A DNA stretch of 64,000 nt from Ichthyosporea sp. XGB-2017a. Lineage: Eukaryota > Opisthokonta > Ichthyosporea. A program made the position numbers and the translations under genes. Position 1 is the stretch's first letter. Every line of letters starts with the position of its first letter. The notes below the pieces were generated by a model. The model saw nothing but the letters and a program-made list of their open reading frames with translations. It was not told the DNA's origin and did no database searches. Shown here piece by piece: positions 27,499 through 36,906 of the stretch. The stretch is taken from the NCBI GenBank assembly GCA_002811675.1, contig PDIM01000007.1:1-64000 (forward strand), given 5' to 3'.

Positions 27499-30400
27499 TT
27501 ACTTGAATTCATGCTCTGACAGCGATGCTGCATCCTTCAGGTTCGGAAGAGGCTTATCAAATCCTTCCATTCCTTGTAACCAGAATGTTTCCATATCAGC
27601 CTTACCTTTCACACTGATAATCCCCCGCGATTCAATTTTGAATTTTTTATCTTTTGTCTTATCCATTTGAGCCTTCGCAGTTGGGCTGCACTGGATCCTA
27701 AGAGCCATACCAGACGACTCCATCCTGCTTGCAGTGTTTACTGTATCCCCAAACAGACAGTATCGAGGCATGGTTAATCCAACTACGCCAGCCACAACTG
27801 GCCCAGAATGGACCCCAATTCTAAGCTGGACCTTCTTACCTGGAATGGACGCTGAAGTAAATGTGGAAATAAAAGACAGAAGGTGTAAGGACATTTGACA
27901 AATCTGGGAGCAATGGTCATCGCATCTTTGTGGCAAACCAGATACGACCATATACGCATCCCCGATTGTTTCGACTTTGTAGACATTGAATTGGGAAATT
28001 TGGGCATCAAATCCAGTATACAGGTCGTTCAGTAGGGATACTACTTGCATCGGGGTACACGAACTAGCAATGGTAGTAAAGCCAACAATGTCACTGAAGT
28101 AAACAGTCACACATGAAAATTCCTCTGCTTCTACTTTCTCGCCTGTTTTAAGCTTTTCAGCTACTGCCTGTGGAATCAAACTGTAAAGAAGTCTATCAGA
28201 TTTTTGTTTTTCACTTTGTAGTTCAGATGTTCTTTGCATCACGATTTCTTCCAAGCCTTGGGCATAGACTTCTAATCGCTTCATCATTGTATCTATAACG
28301 CTCATGTTCTTATCAGGGTTCAGGGAAGATAGCTTATTGATTACTTGCTTGAGAGAATACCTATCATGAGGTGAGAAAGCAACACATCCATCTAACAAAG
28401 TATCAAAGCCCCTGGGGAATTCGCAACCATCTTCAAAATGCGGGCGCATATTCCCTTTGAGAACCTCCCGAATGATGTCTTCTGTAGATAAATCGTATAT
28501 GTCGTGGTATGGTGCATCTGAGTTTAGTAAGCACGAAATAATGACACCCAGGCTAAATATATCGCCTGGTCGAGACCCTTCTTGCCTTAGCAATGTTTCT
28601 GGATCAATTAACTCTGGAGCAACCCATTGCAATTGAGAAAAGGTATGTGTTTCATTGTTTTCCCTATCCGCGTCACGCTCGGCAAACATATCATGAAAAC
28701 CAAAATTTGATAACTTAACTGTCCATCTCGAATCAATTAGGCAATGTTCTAACGTCAGCAATCCATGAAAACCGAACCTGGAACTAGCGTGGATTGTTCT
28801 TAGTCCATTAGCGATGTCATTCAGTACCGAAAAAATAAACATCGTGTCCATCTGCTGATCACTACTTAAGACAAAGTCCATCAGGCTGCCTCTGCTGTGG
28901 TAGTCAATAAGCATATAAGCGTTAACTTTAACAATGTAGTCCTTCGAAGTTTGTTCCTCCTCAGTTGCGTTTTCTGGGCTGGCTTCTGGTAATATTACAC
29001 CAAGTACATTTGCAATGTTTGTCTTTGTGAGCAAATTATAATGATGAAAATTAATGCTAACGTCCTTATTAACAGTAAAAGAGGAGCCTATTCTTTTTGG
29101 ATAATACAGGGAGCCTCTGCATTGGGCCAATAACATTGTTTTACCTTTTACACCAGACTGGAGAGAGGCTAGACTAACTCCGACATTTGCGCTTGCAACG
29201 TTTGTTGGTTGTGATTGGCCCATTGTTCCTGAGGCCATAGACACGCTAAGGCGACGACACGAGTTTTCTTTTATGTCTTTTATAGAACTTTTATCCGAGG
29301 CTTCCGAACCCAGTCCCGAAAATCGGCTTCCGGCACAGTCGTTATTTGATATCCAACGAATTTCACTTCTGTCCAGGAGCCAAGATAAATCTGATTTGGC
29401 GGTTACGTATCTTCTATACGATATAAAAATAAGAATGCAAATGATAAGAAGCACAGCGCCAGCTGCCGTGCTTCCAATTATAAGAGCTAGCGATGTCTCA
29501 GATTCGCTTTCCGCACATGTTGATCCTGTCCATCCGGAATCACAACTACAGAACACAGTGGGCAGTCCATTGTTTGCTCCTATGTTGACCAAGGCAAGAG
29601 CCTGAGGGTAGATGCATTCGCCATTTGTACAGTTTGTACAAATCGCTTTGGTACAATCAGACAAACGGGTAATAGAGGCGGCATTTTCCCAGCCATCATT
29701 ACATTTACACAGGTTTGGTGATGAGCAAACTCCGTTTCCGCAGTGTCTTTGACATGTAAACGAAGGGGGTTGAGACAGTGCAGTAGAAGCATTTTTGTCC
29801 GACCACATCATTCCCGTCCAGCCTTTTGAGTCTGTACCCGTAGTTTTTATACTCGTAGTCGTGAAAGACCCGGTGGCTTCTTTTTCTAATGACATGAACT
29901 GAAAAGTGTAAAAATCAGCAACTGCTCTTGAACTTCTAGTAAATGTGGCTTTGTCTCGACGAATTTGCATAGCCAATCTACTAGCACGCCGATCCCCGTT
30001 CTTATCAAAAGCAACAACTCCTCCTACACCAACAAAAGAGGTGTTGAACAAATGCCCAAGCAATGCGGGGCCCGTGAAAGCCTTGCGTGACTCAATAAGT
30101 GCGTGCGATGCATACGCGAAGGTGTATATGGCATCAAAACCTGTATTTCCTGTACTTGCCAAGGATTTAGCGGGTCCCCCAGCCTGAGTCCATTCAGCGG
30201 TACTTCCCGCGGATGGGTTTTTTGCAAACGCAGCTGGAACATTTCCGGCATTCCATTTTGCTACGAGGGCGTCTGCGAGAACAGAGTCACCGCCTGTGTA
30301 AGTAGCCGTAGTGGTCAAAGAGCCAACATAGAAATCTTGCGTTTCGTGTGTGCTGTTGTAAGTCTGGTTCATTGTTAATAAAGCTGAGTCATAAGAAGCA

Positions 30401-31473
30401 GACCCAAGAATCCAAGTGTACCCTGGCCCAGCGATCCCAACATCGATAGCTTGCTTTAAGATCAATTCGCCGTCTGTACCGAAACTAATGATGACAATTA
30501 CGCGCACGCCAGAGTCTTTGATTTGTGTAAGTTCTTTGGTGAAATCCGTGGTACCAGAAGAGAAGACAAATTTGAACTCTTGAGTGATACCACGATTGGT
30601 CATCTGTGAATGAAATACAGAAGAGAAGGGAAATGTATCAACGGTAATAGAAGCAACATGTGTGAAATTGAAATGTTGGCAAATAGCAGTGAGAGACGAT
30701 TGCTCGTCAGAGGCAGAGGGCCATGTCCTTAGAAAGTTTGGAAACACCTGCTTATTGGAGAATACTTCAGAAGAGGACCCATATGAAACAACATTGATCT
30801 CAAAGGCCAGCATCGTTGGCACAACAACCTCGGAAGATGTGGAGCAACCAGGGCCCATAAGCACATCGATACTTTGAGTACTCTGTAAATCAAGTGCGTT
30901 TTTTACTGCTGTCGCCTTATTACAGGCGGAATTGCCCCCCGTATTGGAGATTGTAGTTTTTGGCAATAAGGTTGAGTTGGCGTTGATCATTTCAGCTGCA
31001 AAATGAGCTGAAATCTCAGCATTGTCTCCAAATCCTCCAAACATGTTCCTCTCGACAAGAACACCAATCTTTAAAGTTTTGTGATAGACTTTGAGATCCG
31101 TAGACGTCTCCACCTTCACACCGGAGGTCGCAGCAGTAGCGGTGACTTTAAAGTCTCCATTTGTCAGCTTGATGCCTGTAAAGCTCGCTGCACTTGGGCT
31201 ATTTCCATCCAGTGCAGTGCTGTTAGAATCAGTGGCGATCACCCAACTACCAGTACCACCTGTAGTTGATTCAATCAAGAGGTTGACAGTCTCGTCCGCC
31301 CCGTTTGAGCCCTGAACAGTGATACCATAAGTCGCACTGTCGTCCAAATCCCCGCTTGGGATGCTCGAAAACGTCAGTGATGCGGTATTTACAGCCGTGA
31401 CAGGCACCAGGCTGTGCAACCCGACAAAAAATGAGAAAATTACAATGCAGTGAAGCGTGTCAAATAGTATCAT
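27499..31473 (-). CDS. Receptor guanylyl cyclase with PBP1/ANF-type and EGF-like ectodomain
   Basis: The start is set at ATG 31473 (1324 aa). Order: signal peptide at about 1-28; a 100-residue beta domain (about 30-125); a type 1 periplasmic-binding/ANF-receptor domain at about 130-530 (opens LKIGVLVERNMFGGFGD, contains VLMGPGCSTSSEVVVP and VVSYGSSSEVFSN); two EGF-like Cys clusters at about 555-640 (CNDGW, CSCDSGWTGSTCA); transmembrane helix at about 656-683; pseudokinase domain; coiled coil; cyclase from about 1110. The pseudokinase has HGLLTLEHCLID for the HRD loop and NFG for DFG. The cyclase has the full guanylyl set: FSDIVGFT, NVYKVETIGDAY with Glu, and RYCLFGDTVNTASRMES with the guanylyl Cys. 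The best-supported true guanylyl cyclase of the three. Ligand unknown; the binding domain is closest in type to amino-acid/ANF receptors. Confidence 0.92.
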   Translation of the reverse strand: MILFDTLHCIVIFSFFVGLHSLVPVTAVNTASLTFSSIPSGDLDDSATYGITVQGSNGADETVNLLIESTTGGTGSWVIATDSNSTALDGNSPSAASFTGIKLTNGDFKVTATAATSGVKVETSTDLKVYHKTLKIGVLVERNMFGGFGDNAEISAHFAAEMINANSTLLPKTTISNTGGNSACNKATAVKNALDLQSTQSIDVLMGPGCSTSSEVVVPTMLAFEINVVSYGSSSEVFSNKQVFPNFLRTWPSASDEQSSLTAICQHFNFTHVASITVDTFPFSSVFHSQMTNRGITQEFKFVFSSGTTDFTKELTQIKDSGVRVIVIISFGTDGELILKQAIDVGIAGPGYTWILGSASYDSALLTMNQTYNSTHETQDFYVGSLTTTATYTGGDSVLADALVAKWNAGNVPAAFAKNPSAGSTAEWTQAGGPAKSLASTGNTGFDAIYTFAYASHALIESRKAFTGPALLGHLFNTSFVGVGGVVAFDKNGDRRASRLAMQIRRDKATFTRSSRAVADFYTFQFMSLEKEATGSFTTTSIKTTGTDSKGWTGMMWSDKNASTALSQPPSFTCQRHCGNGVCSSPNLCKCNDGWENAASITRLSDCTKAICTNCTNGECIYPQALALVNIGANNGLPTVFCSCDSGWTGSTCAESESETSLALIIGSTAAGAVLLIICILIFISYRRYVTAKSDLSWLLDRSEIRWISNNDCAGSRFSGLGSEASDKSSIKDIKENSCRRLSVSMASGTMGQSQPTNVASANVGVSLASLQSGVKGKTMLLAQCRGSLYYPKRIGSSFTVNKDVSINFHHYNLLTKTNIANVLGVILPEASPENATEEEQTSKDYIVKVNAYMLIDYHSRGSLMDFVLSSDQQMDTMFIFSVLNDIANGLRTIHASSRFGFHGLLTLEHCLIDSRWTVKLSNFGFHDMFAERDADRENNETHTFSQLQWVAPELIDPETLLRQEGSRPGDIFSLGVIISCLLNSDAPYHDIYDLSTEDIIREVLKGNMRPHFEDGCEFPRGFDTLLDGCVAFSPHDRYSLKQVINKLSSLNPDKNMSVIDTMMKRLEVYAQGLEEIVMQRTSELQSEKQKSDRLLYSLIPQAVAEKLKTGEKVEAEEFSCVTVYFSDIVGFTTIASSCTPMQVVSLLNDLYTGFDAQISQFNVYKVETIGDAYMVVSGLPQRCDDHCSQICQMSLHLLSFISTFTSASIPGKKVQLRIGVHSGPVVAGVVGLTMPRYCLFGDTVNTASRMESSGMALRIQCSPTAKAQMDKTKDKKFKIESRGIISVKGKADMETFWLQGMEGFDKPLPNLKDAASLSEHEFK

Positions 31474-31576
31474 TTTGAATTTTGATTTCAATTTTAGTGC
31501 ACGTGTGGATTATGGGGAAATCTTCTTCTTCTTCTTCTTACATTACGCCTCATTATTATCATCCCTCAATTAATAA

Positions 31577-31594
31577 CGATCGTACGTACGATCG
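31577..31594. repeat. 18-bp perfect palindrome upstream of receptor cyclase 2
   Basis: CGATCGTACGTACGATCG lies about 105 bp upstream of the receptor cyclase 2 start codon. It could be a dimeric protein-binding site or a simple CGTA/CGAT tract. Confidence 0.85.
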
Positions 31595-31696
31595 ATCGAG
31601 CGAAAATGGCTACCTAATTAGGTAAGGACCAGCTAGGTAAGAAATGGAGACTCGTAGTAATTATCAACCCCGTGCAGTGTTGAAGAGGGGTATTAA

Positions 31697-31740
31697 GTGG
31701 TAACCGTAACAAAGGTACATTGTACCTTACCAGTTACCAC
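31697..31740. repeat. Nested inverted repeat
   Basis: Outer arms GTGGTAAC (31697-31704) and GTTACCAC (31733-31740) enclose inner arms AAGGTACA and TGTACCTT (31712-31728). The short string GGTAACCGTA also occurs at about 20096 and 20313. Confidence 0.8.
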
Positions 31741-31796
31741 ACTGATCGAGAGTACATGATTGATTGATTGATAGCTCGATCCCTCCATGATGAGGT

Positions 31797-31890
31797 GTGA
31801 AGCTGCTAATTTAGGGGATGGGGTTTTATCCAATTTATTTATTTTGTATCCTGGAAAAAAGTGATCGTCGAGCGTCGAAAGACTCGAAAG
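31797..31890. repeat. Dispersed repeat copy, related to 47820-47910
   Basis: It shares the core GGGGATGGGGTTTTATCCAAT (one G longer in the other copy), the preceding GAAGC...TAATTT, and a downstream TATCCT-GAAAAAA-TGA-CGTC block, with a variable stretch of about 15-20 bases between. Both copies lie in divergent promoter regions. Confidence 0.6.
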
Positions 31891-32219
31891 GACAGAGTGA
31901 AGCGATGAGTCATCATGCACTGAGAAGCTACTGCGAGGAGCTACTGTAGCTCTAGCTATAAGTAGCTTCTTATAGCTGCAGTGCAGGGGGGTACAAACAG
32001 TCAGATTCTAAAACAAGTAAGAAATAAGAAATGAGAAAAAGTCTACCAGCCGGCCTCATGTCATCATGTACTGCTTGGCCAGCAGGCCTAGGAAGTTCTG
32101 CTTGTTCCTCCTGTATCAACGACCACTTGAAGAATTTGAAATTGAGGGCATCAAACAACTCAAAAAGAAAGTGTGCTTGCCCGCTAGTTTTTAACGTCGG
32201 CTGTTGCTTGGAATGCTGG

Positions 32220-32259
32220 CATAGATTACTATATAAAGTTTATTATATAGTAATCTATG
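32220..32259. repeat. Perfect 17-bp inverted repeat with 6-nt loop
   Basis: The arms are CATAGATTACTATATAA (32220-32236) and its exact complement (32243-32259), loop AGTTTA. Flanks on both sides carry GGAAT-CTGGCA, and a second nested hairpin (CAAGGGACAC ... GTGTCCCTTG) follows at about 32269-32302. It could be a small MITE-like element or a cruciform-forming regulatory site. Confidence 0.85.
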
Positions 32260-32796
32260 GAATACTGGCAAGGGACACTAGTTCTAGTGTCAGTGTCCCT
32301 TGAATACCTGGCTAGCCCACGTGTAGTGAGGGCAGCTTCATTATAGAGTACTCTATGGGCAGCCTGACTTGAGCGTTATAAGGGCCATTCTCATCATTCA
32401 AGTCCCAAGGAGGTGCGCACAGCGCAGAAGGCAGGAGCCAGGAGCCCTTCAAAGGCCAAATATCCCAATCCCATAATTTCCACATCTTGATTTTACGTGA
32501 ATGCAGCCGGTGTCCCAAAAGACGTCCGCTCCGTGCCAAACCAATAAGTGCGGGTATAGGGGAAGGGCTATATTTGATAATGGCATCTGGGGGAGGGGAT
32601 ATTTATATTATAGTTAATATGCAGCGTGCCCATTGACGTCAATTATGAGATGGAGTGTCCCCCCAAGGAGCCTTGTCCCCCCCCCCAAGAGGGATTCCCC
32701 CTGCTCCCCCCGTCTCCTTTTATGGTATGGCTTCCTTCCATCCTTATATTCCTTAAGGGTCTTTATTTGCCACAGGCCTCTTCTCTTCTCCGCGAG

Positions 32797-32805
32797 TATA
32801 AATAT
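32797..32805 (+). promoter_or_regulatory. TATA box of the Kazal/Cys-rich secreted protein
   Basis: TATAAATAT lies 198 bp before ATG 32995. The leader between them is A-rich and intronless in appearance. Confidence 0.55.
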
Positions 32806-32994
32806 CTCTGCCTCACCCCGCCCCCTTCACAACTTGGCTGCATTAGAAAACTAAACAAAAATATCTCTTGAAGATAAAAATCTAATACCTTGACAACAAG
32901 ATCTTTAAGATATAATAATAGAAAGAATCCCTTTCTTCCCTAAAGAACATATCGATCCTCACACAAGACCCACTGTGTGTTTCCCCTTTGAAGT

Positions 32995-34827
32995 ATGAAA
33001 ATGCATATCCTCAACACCGTTGCGGTAGTTGGTTTGCTGGCTTTTATGGCTGTCACCTTCGGCTCGTTCAAGACTACTCAGGCTGCTGCAGTTGCCTCAA
33101 GCGCCCTTATTGTCTCCTCCAAAGCAAATATAAACAGCTTTGCCTCACTCACATGCAAATGCCGTTGCCTTTGGGAATATTACGATGCCTCCCAAAAGGC
33201 CTGCCTGTGTCTTCACGGTGAATTGAAAGGACTGAAACCCATTAATGGTAAATGTAACTGCCCTGCTGGATATTTCTATAGTAACTATTGGAAGCAATGT
33301 GTCCCCAATTGCAAAAAACCGCTTGGATACAGCTGGAAATATGATGCCTGCGTGTGTACTTCTGGCGACTTGGTTGGCCACATTCCTCATGGATCCCTGA
33401 AAGAACCCTTGTGCAAATGTCCCGTCGGATACATCCCTAATGCTGCGCATACAAAATGTGTGAAGCTAGAGATAGTCGTTCGTCTTTGCCCTGCAGGATG
33501 GTACTGGAGCAGATGGTACAAGAAATGTGTGCCAAAATGCAACTGGTATTGGGAATACTACGATGCCGATAACGGAGTGTGCAAGTGTAAGCGTGGTGAA
33601 TTGGCAGGCCATTTGCCATTTGGAGACGGATATTCACGAAAGTGTTATTGCCCAAAAGGATGGTCATTCAACCACAAGACAAATAGTTGCGAAAAGGATA
33701 AGGATTTTACTATCGATTGGTGCCCGTGTGGCTGGTTTTACAGCAAATACTACAAGCAGTGCATTCCTAAATGTCGCCTTGGTTGGGAAACATACAGCAA
33801 AGAACTTGGTACCTGTGTATGCAAAAAGGGAGACCTTGCCGGCTATTTTCCGTTTGGTGGGCCGATCTCAAGACGATGCATCTGTCCCAAAGGGTACCAT
33901 TTTGACTGGAAAGCGAAGACATGTGTTCGTGATTGCTGCGACTTTATTTGTACATTTGAACACAACCCGGTCTGCGATCAACATGGCAAGACCTACTCCA
34001 ATCTGTGTGTGTTCAAGAAAGCCCAGTGCAAAGACGAATCTTTGCGATTGGCTCCATGCAAAAAGAACGAAAGTTGCTTGAACCGCATCTGCCCGCTTTA
34101 CTATGATCCGATATGCGACCAGTTTGGAAGACGATTTTCCAATAAGTGCTTGTTTGAAACTGCAGACTGTCTCTCACAAATTGATTTGAAGCCCACAAAG
34201 TGCTTCGATAGCATTCTGGATTTCCTAGGTGATAACTATTTAGCCATTATCCGTAGACCCGAGATTCCAGAAATCGGTGAGAGCGACGAAGAGCACATTG
34301 ATGAAAATGAAGACGATAACGAGCACTATGATGATGTCCATGAAGACGACCCTGATGCTTTGGTTAAAAATGAGGACAAGCAATGCGAAGGTAGGACCCC
34401 AATCCCCGACAACAAAACCCCTGGAGTGGATGATGAAGTTCCAGAGAAACCAGAGCCCAAATTTAAAGTTGTGGGATTCAAGCTGGTGGATGCGCACTCG
34501 AACAAGGATTATTCTAACTTGACAAAAGGAAATCTCATTGACCTTACCGCGGTACCTAAGTGGAATGTTGTCGCTATTACAGAACCTAAAAACGTTGGAA
34601 GTGTCCGATTCTACTTGGGTAGCGTTTTAAAGCAACAGGAAAATGCTTACCCTTATGCAATGTGCAGCGACAGCGGTGGAAACTACAAGCCCTGCTCATG
34701 GAAGGAGGGGTCTTACTCAGTTGAAGCAAAGCCATACTCCCAAGCTAACGGAGCAGGTACTTTAGGAGGCACAAAAACTATCAATTTTAAAATAACAGGT
34801 TCAACATTTGAGGTCGTTGACCTGTAG
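32995..34827 (+). CDS. Secreted Cys-rich repeat and double-Kazal protein with shared C-terminal domain (family member D)
   Basis: 610 aa. The signal peptide is at about 1-30. Residues 50-312 contain three to four Cys-rich repeats of about 75-80 residues, each built as CPxGWYxSxxYKxC, then PKCxxxWExY, then CxCKxGxLxGxxPxG and CxCPxG. The aromatic and Lys content is high. Two Kazal-type domains follow at about 315-353 (NPVCDQHGKTYSNLC) and 358-403 (DPICDQFGRRFSNKC). Kazal domains inhibit serine proteases or act as structural follistatin-like modules. Residues 420-470 are very acidic (Glu/Asp/His). A Pro-rich linker leads to the family C-terminal domain at about 487-610 (VVGFKLVDAHSN; VGSVRFYLGSVLKQ; YAMCSDSGG...PCSW; FEVVDL end), shared with the proteins at 20331, 21976 and 23768. 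AATAAA lies at about 34937. Likely an abundant matrix or wall protein; protease inhibition is possible but not shown. Confidence 0.88.
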   Translation: MKMHILNTVAVVGLLAFMAVTFGSFKTTQAAAVASSALIVSSKANINSFASLTCKCRCLWEYYDASQKACLCLHGELKGLKPINGKCNCPAGYFYSNYWKQCVPNCKKPLGYSWKYDACVCTSGDLVGHIPHGSLKEPLCKCPVGYIPNAAHTKCVKLEIVVRLCPAGWYWSRWYKKCVPKCNWYWEYYDADNGVCKCKRGELAGHLPFGDGYSRKCYCPKGWSFNHKTNSCEKDKDFTIDWCPCGWFYSKYYKQCIPKCRLGWETYSKELGTCVCKKGDLAGYFPFGGPISRRCICPKGYHFDWKAKTCVRDCCDFICTFEHNPVCDQHGKTYSNLCVFKKAQCKDESLRLAPCKKNESCLNRICPLYYDPICDQFGRRFSNKCLFETADCLSQIDLKPTKCFDSILDFLGDNYLAIIRRPEIPEIGESDEEHIDENEDDNEHYDDVHEDDPDALVKNEDKQCEGRTPIPDNKTPGVDDEVPEKPEPKFKVVGFKLVDAHSNKDYSNLTKGNLIDLTAVPKWNVVAITEPKNVGSVRFYLGSVLKQQENAYPYAMCSDSGGNYKPCSWKEGSYSVEAKPYSQANGAGTLGGTKTINFKITGSTFEVVDL

Positions 34828-35225
34828 CTGAATGCATGAAACTTTTACTTGTAGGAAACAAATATATATCAGATAGATAAGACGGTGTGTGTAACGGTGT
34901 CCGACGATTATAATTATGTAGTATGTATGTAGTACAGTAATAAAAACAAAATCAAAGTGAAGTGGCAAAAAAATGTTTCTTCTAACAGTGAGAAACAAAG
35001 CCCCTAATAAAAGATTTAAAGGGACCATCGATGAAAATACGTATTTATCCAATACGAAACATACTCAAGCGAATGTTCAGAGACGGTAGAGACAAGAGGG
35101 ATTTTCATATCCTTAACAGCGCTCAGCGCCGTTTCCAATTTGTTTCTACAATAGTTATCAAAACATCCAAACTAGAATCAATACTTTGCTCGCTCTTACG
35201 TATCACACAGCAAACTGCAATTAAC
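34828..35225. terminator. Convergent 3' region (Kazal protein / PEX16)
   Basis: It contains AATAAA at about 34937 for the plus-strand gene and TTTTATTAG-type AATAAA on the minus strand at about 35005-35010 for PEX16. No gene seen. Confidence 0.4.
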
Positions 35226-36656
35226 TTACCTCAAAAAGAATTCATAAAATGGCTCGCGGAGAATGTAAAGAAAAACATGCCTCATGCGCCGTTCTAATTC
35301 TTCATTCTCCATTTCAAGGGTAAACTTACCCGGTCGAGGAACCTTCACCCCACACTGCTTCTCCGTCTCTGTGCTGGGCGGTGCTAGCTTGTGTAGACTA
35401 ACACATGCCAAGGAAACAACTTCCATCATTAGACATGTCCACCACCTAAGCCACGCTTTTGGTTTACTGCGTCGAGAACTATTTCCCATCGACATAAGGA
35501 GATACGCGATGGGTCGAGATAAATGCAAAAGCTCCCCAAATGTGTGCACTGCCTGTACATAATCTTTAGGAAGAGGCCTGAGTAATGTTTCCGCAAAGCA
35601 AAACATATCTGATGCAAACGTTTGATCCTGTCCCTGAGGCACATCAGCACTTTCTAAGCGTAAGGACGAAACACCCTCGCAACTATCATTCCTTCTCTGA
35701 AGAGCTGCACGAAGCTGCAATAGACGTCTTCGCTCCTTCGGATCATTTTTGTCCCTTTCGGCTTGCCTTCTAACTACTGATTCTAAAGAACGGTCTGCGT
35801 TATTAGCACTGACAGAAGCTCCTCCGCCAGTACCCTTTCTTCTTTTGGCAAGGCTGGCTAGAAACTTCTCACGAACTTCACCGTGATAGTTAAAAGGGCA
35901 TTTGAGAAGGCATACGCCATCAGAGGAAGTAGAAGTAGACTCGTTAGGCATATCTACACAAGCATAATCTCCAAAGACTCTTTGTGAGTTTGGAAAAGGA
36001 GTCAGGACCCGTTTCAAAAGTTCACACAAACTCACAAGCACCTTCTCCAGCATTGGATGAGCCTTCCGCCTCCTCAATACAATGGCAAACCGTAAGATTG
36101 CCTTCATGGCCTCCACTAACGCTACAACCGGGCCTACATGGACCCCTTTCTCCCCGTATAGTCCAGTTCGATCCCGCTTTGGCCTCCCTCCCAACTCAAG
36201 AAGCACTTCCATGCACTGAATCACACGCAAGTAAGTGTACAGCCTTTTGTTCTGGGGCTCCCCGCGATGCAATCCTTCTTTGAGGACATCCCCTCCTTTA
36301 TCCACAGAATATTCAGCATCAAAAACATTGTCTTCGTCCGCGCATGAACTAAGCAGCACGCCGTCATGGTACACACTTGCAAGACTCGAGATGGCATAAA
36401 CCATTTCAGAGAACAACGTGGCATCGTCGCCCCCTCCCACCACCGGAAGAGTATAGCACAACCACTCTATGCCTTCTTCCACAGCCAAAACAGAGCCCGG
36501 ATTCGCACGCAGAAATGCTTCATAGCGTTGTTTCACATTGGAGAGCAGCCCTCCACCCCCCAAGCCATTTTTATTCCTCTGCGCTTTCCACTCCTGCTGA
36601 AGTTCAGATAGCAGATTCGTCGCCACTCTACCCACAGACGCTACTGAAAATGGCAT
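35226..36656 (-). CDS. PEX16: Peroxin-16, peroxisomal membrane biogenesis protein
   Basis: 476 aa; animal and plant PEX16 are about 340-370, so it carries inserts. The N-terminal hallmark is present: RYEAFLRANPGSVLAVEEGIEWLCYTLPV, matching the family pattern YExFLxxNPxxVxxVExxxxxLxYxLPG. Next come the LASVYHD segment, the LYTYLRVIQCMEVLLELGGRP helix, and the VVALVEAMKAILRFAIVLRRRK helix. The C-terminus ends with ELERRMRHVFLYILREPFYEFF, as in the family (RSPFYD-like ending). A Ser/Arg-rich insert of about 110 residues sits mid-protein (about 240-350). PEX16 works with PEX3/PEX19 in inserting peroxisomal membrane proteins; this is family knowledge. Its start codon is 250 bp from the stop of the next gene on the same strand. 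Confidence 0.9.
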   Translation of the reverse strand: MPFSVASVGRVATNLLSELQQEWKAQRNKNGLGGGGLLSNVKQRYEAFLRANPGSVLAVEEGIEWLCYTLPVVGGGDDATLFSEMVYAISSLASVYHDGVLLSSCADEDNVFDAEYSVDKGGDVLKEGLHRGEPQNKRLYTYLRVIQCMEVLLELGGRPKRDRTGLYGEKGVHVGPVVALVEAMKAILRFAIVLRRRKAHPMLEKVLVSLCELLKRVLTPFPNSQRVFGDYACVDMPNESTSTSSDGVCLLKCPFNYHGEVREKFLASLAKRRKGTGGGASVSANNADRSLESVVRRQAERDKNDPKERRRLLQLRAALQRRNDSCEGVSSLRLESADVPQGQDQTFASDMFCFAETLLRPLPKDYVQAVHTFGELLHLSRPIAYLLMSMGNSSRRSKPKAWLRWWTCLMMEVVSLACVSLHKLAPPSTETEKQCGVKVPRPGKFTLEMENEELERRMRHVFLYILREPFYEFFLR

Positions 36657-36906
36657 GCTTGTGATGTATGTTTTTGGTATGCAGTCCCATTTGATGGTTC
36701 ATGGGGAAGGGTCACAACTTATCAAGAACCTCCTTCTCCGTGCACTTAACCGCAAATCCTCGAGATGGAAGACAACACAAACAAAGCACGAAGCGCCAAG
36801 CAGCACAAGCATTCAGAGCCACTGCAGTCTGCTTGAAGACGTGTTCAGGGTTTGGGTTTGTTTTTATTGGAAAATACAGATTCAAAAGTATCATTATGTC
36901 GCGGTT

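Larger units (their letters stand above)
31474..32796. other. 1.5-kb intergenic region rich in inverted repeats
   Basis: This divergent spacer between receptor cyclase 2 and the Kazal protein has no convincing gene. It does have several palindromes: an 18-bp perfect palindrome at 31577-31594, a nested inverted repeat at 31697-31740, a 17-bp hairpin at 32220-32259, and a nested GGGACAC/GTGTCCC hairpin at about 32270-32300. A segment at about 31797-31890 resembles 47820-47910. C- and G-rich runs lie at about 32660-32710. Confidence 0.6.
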
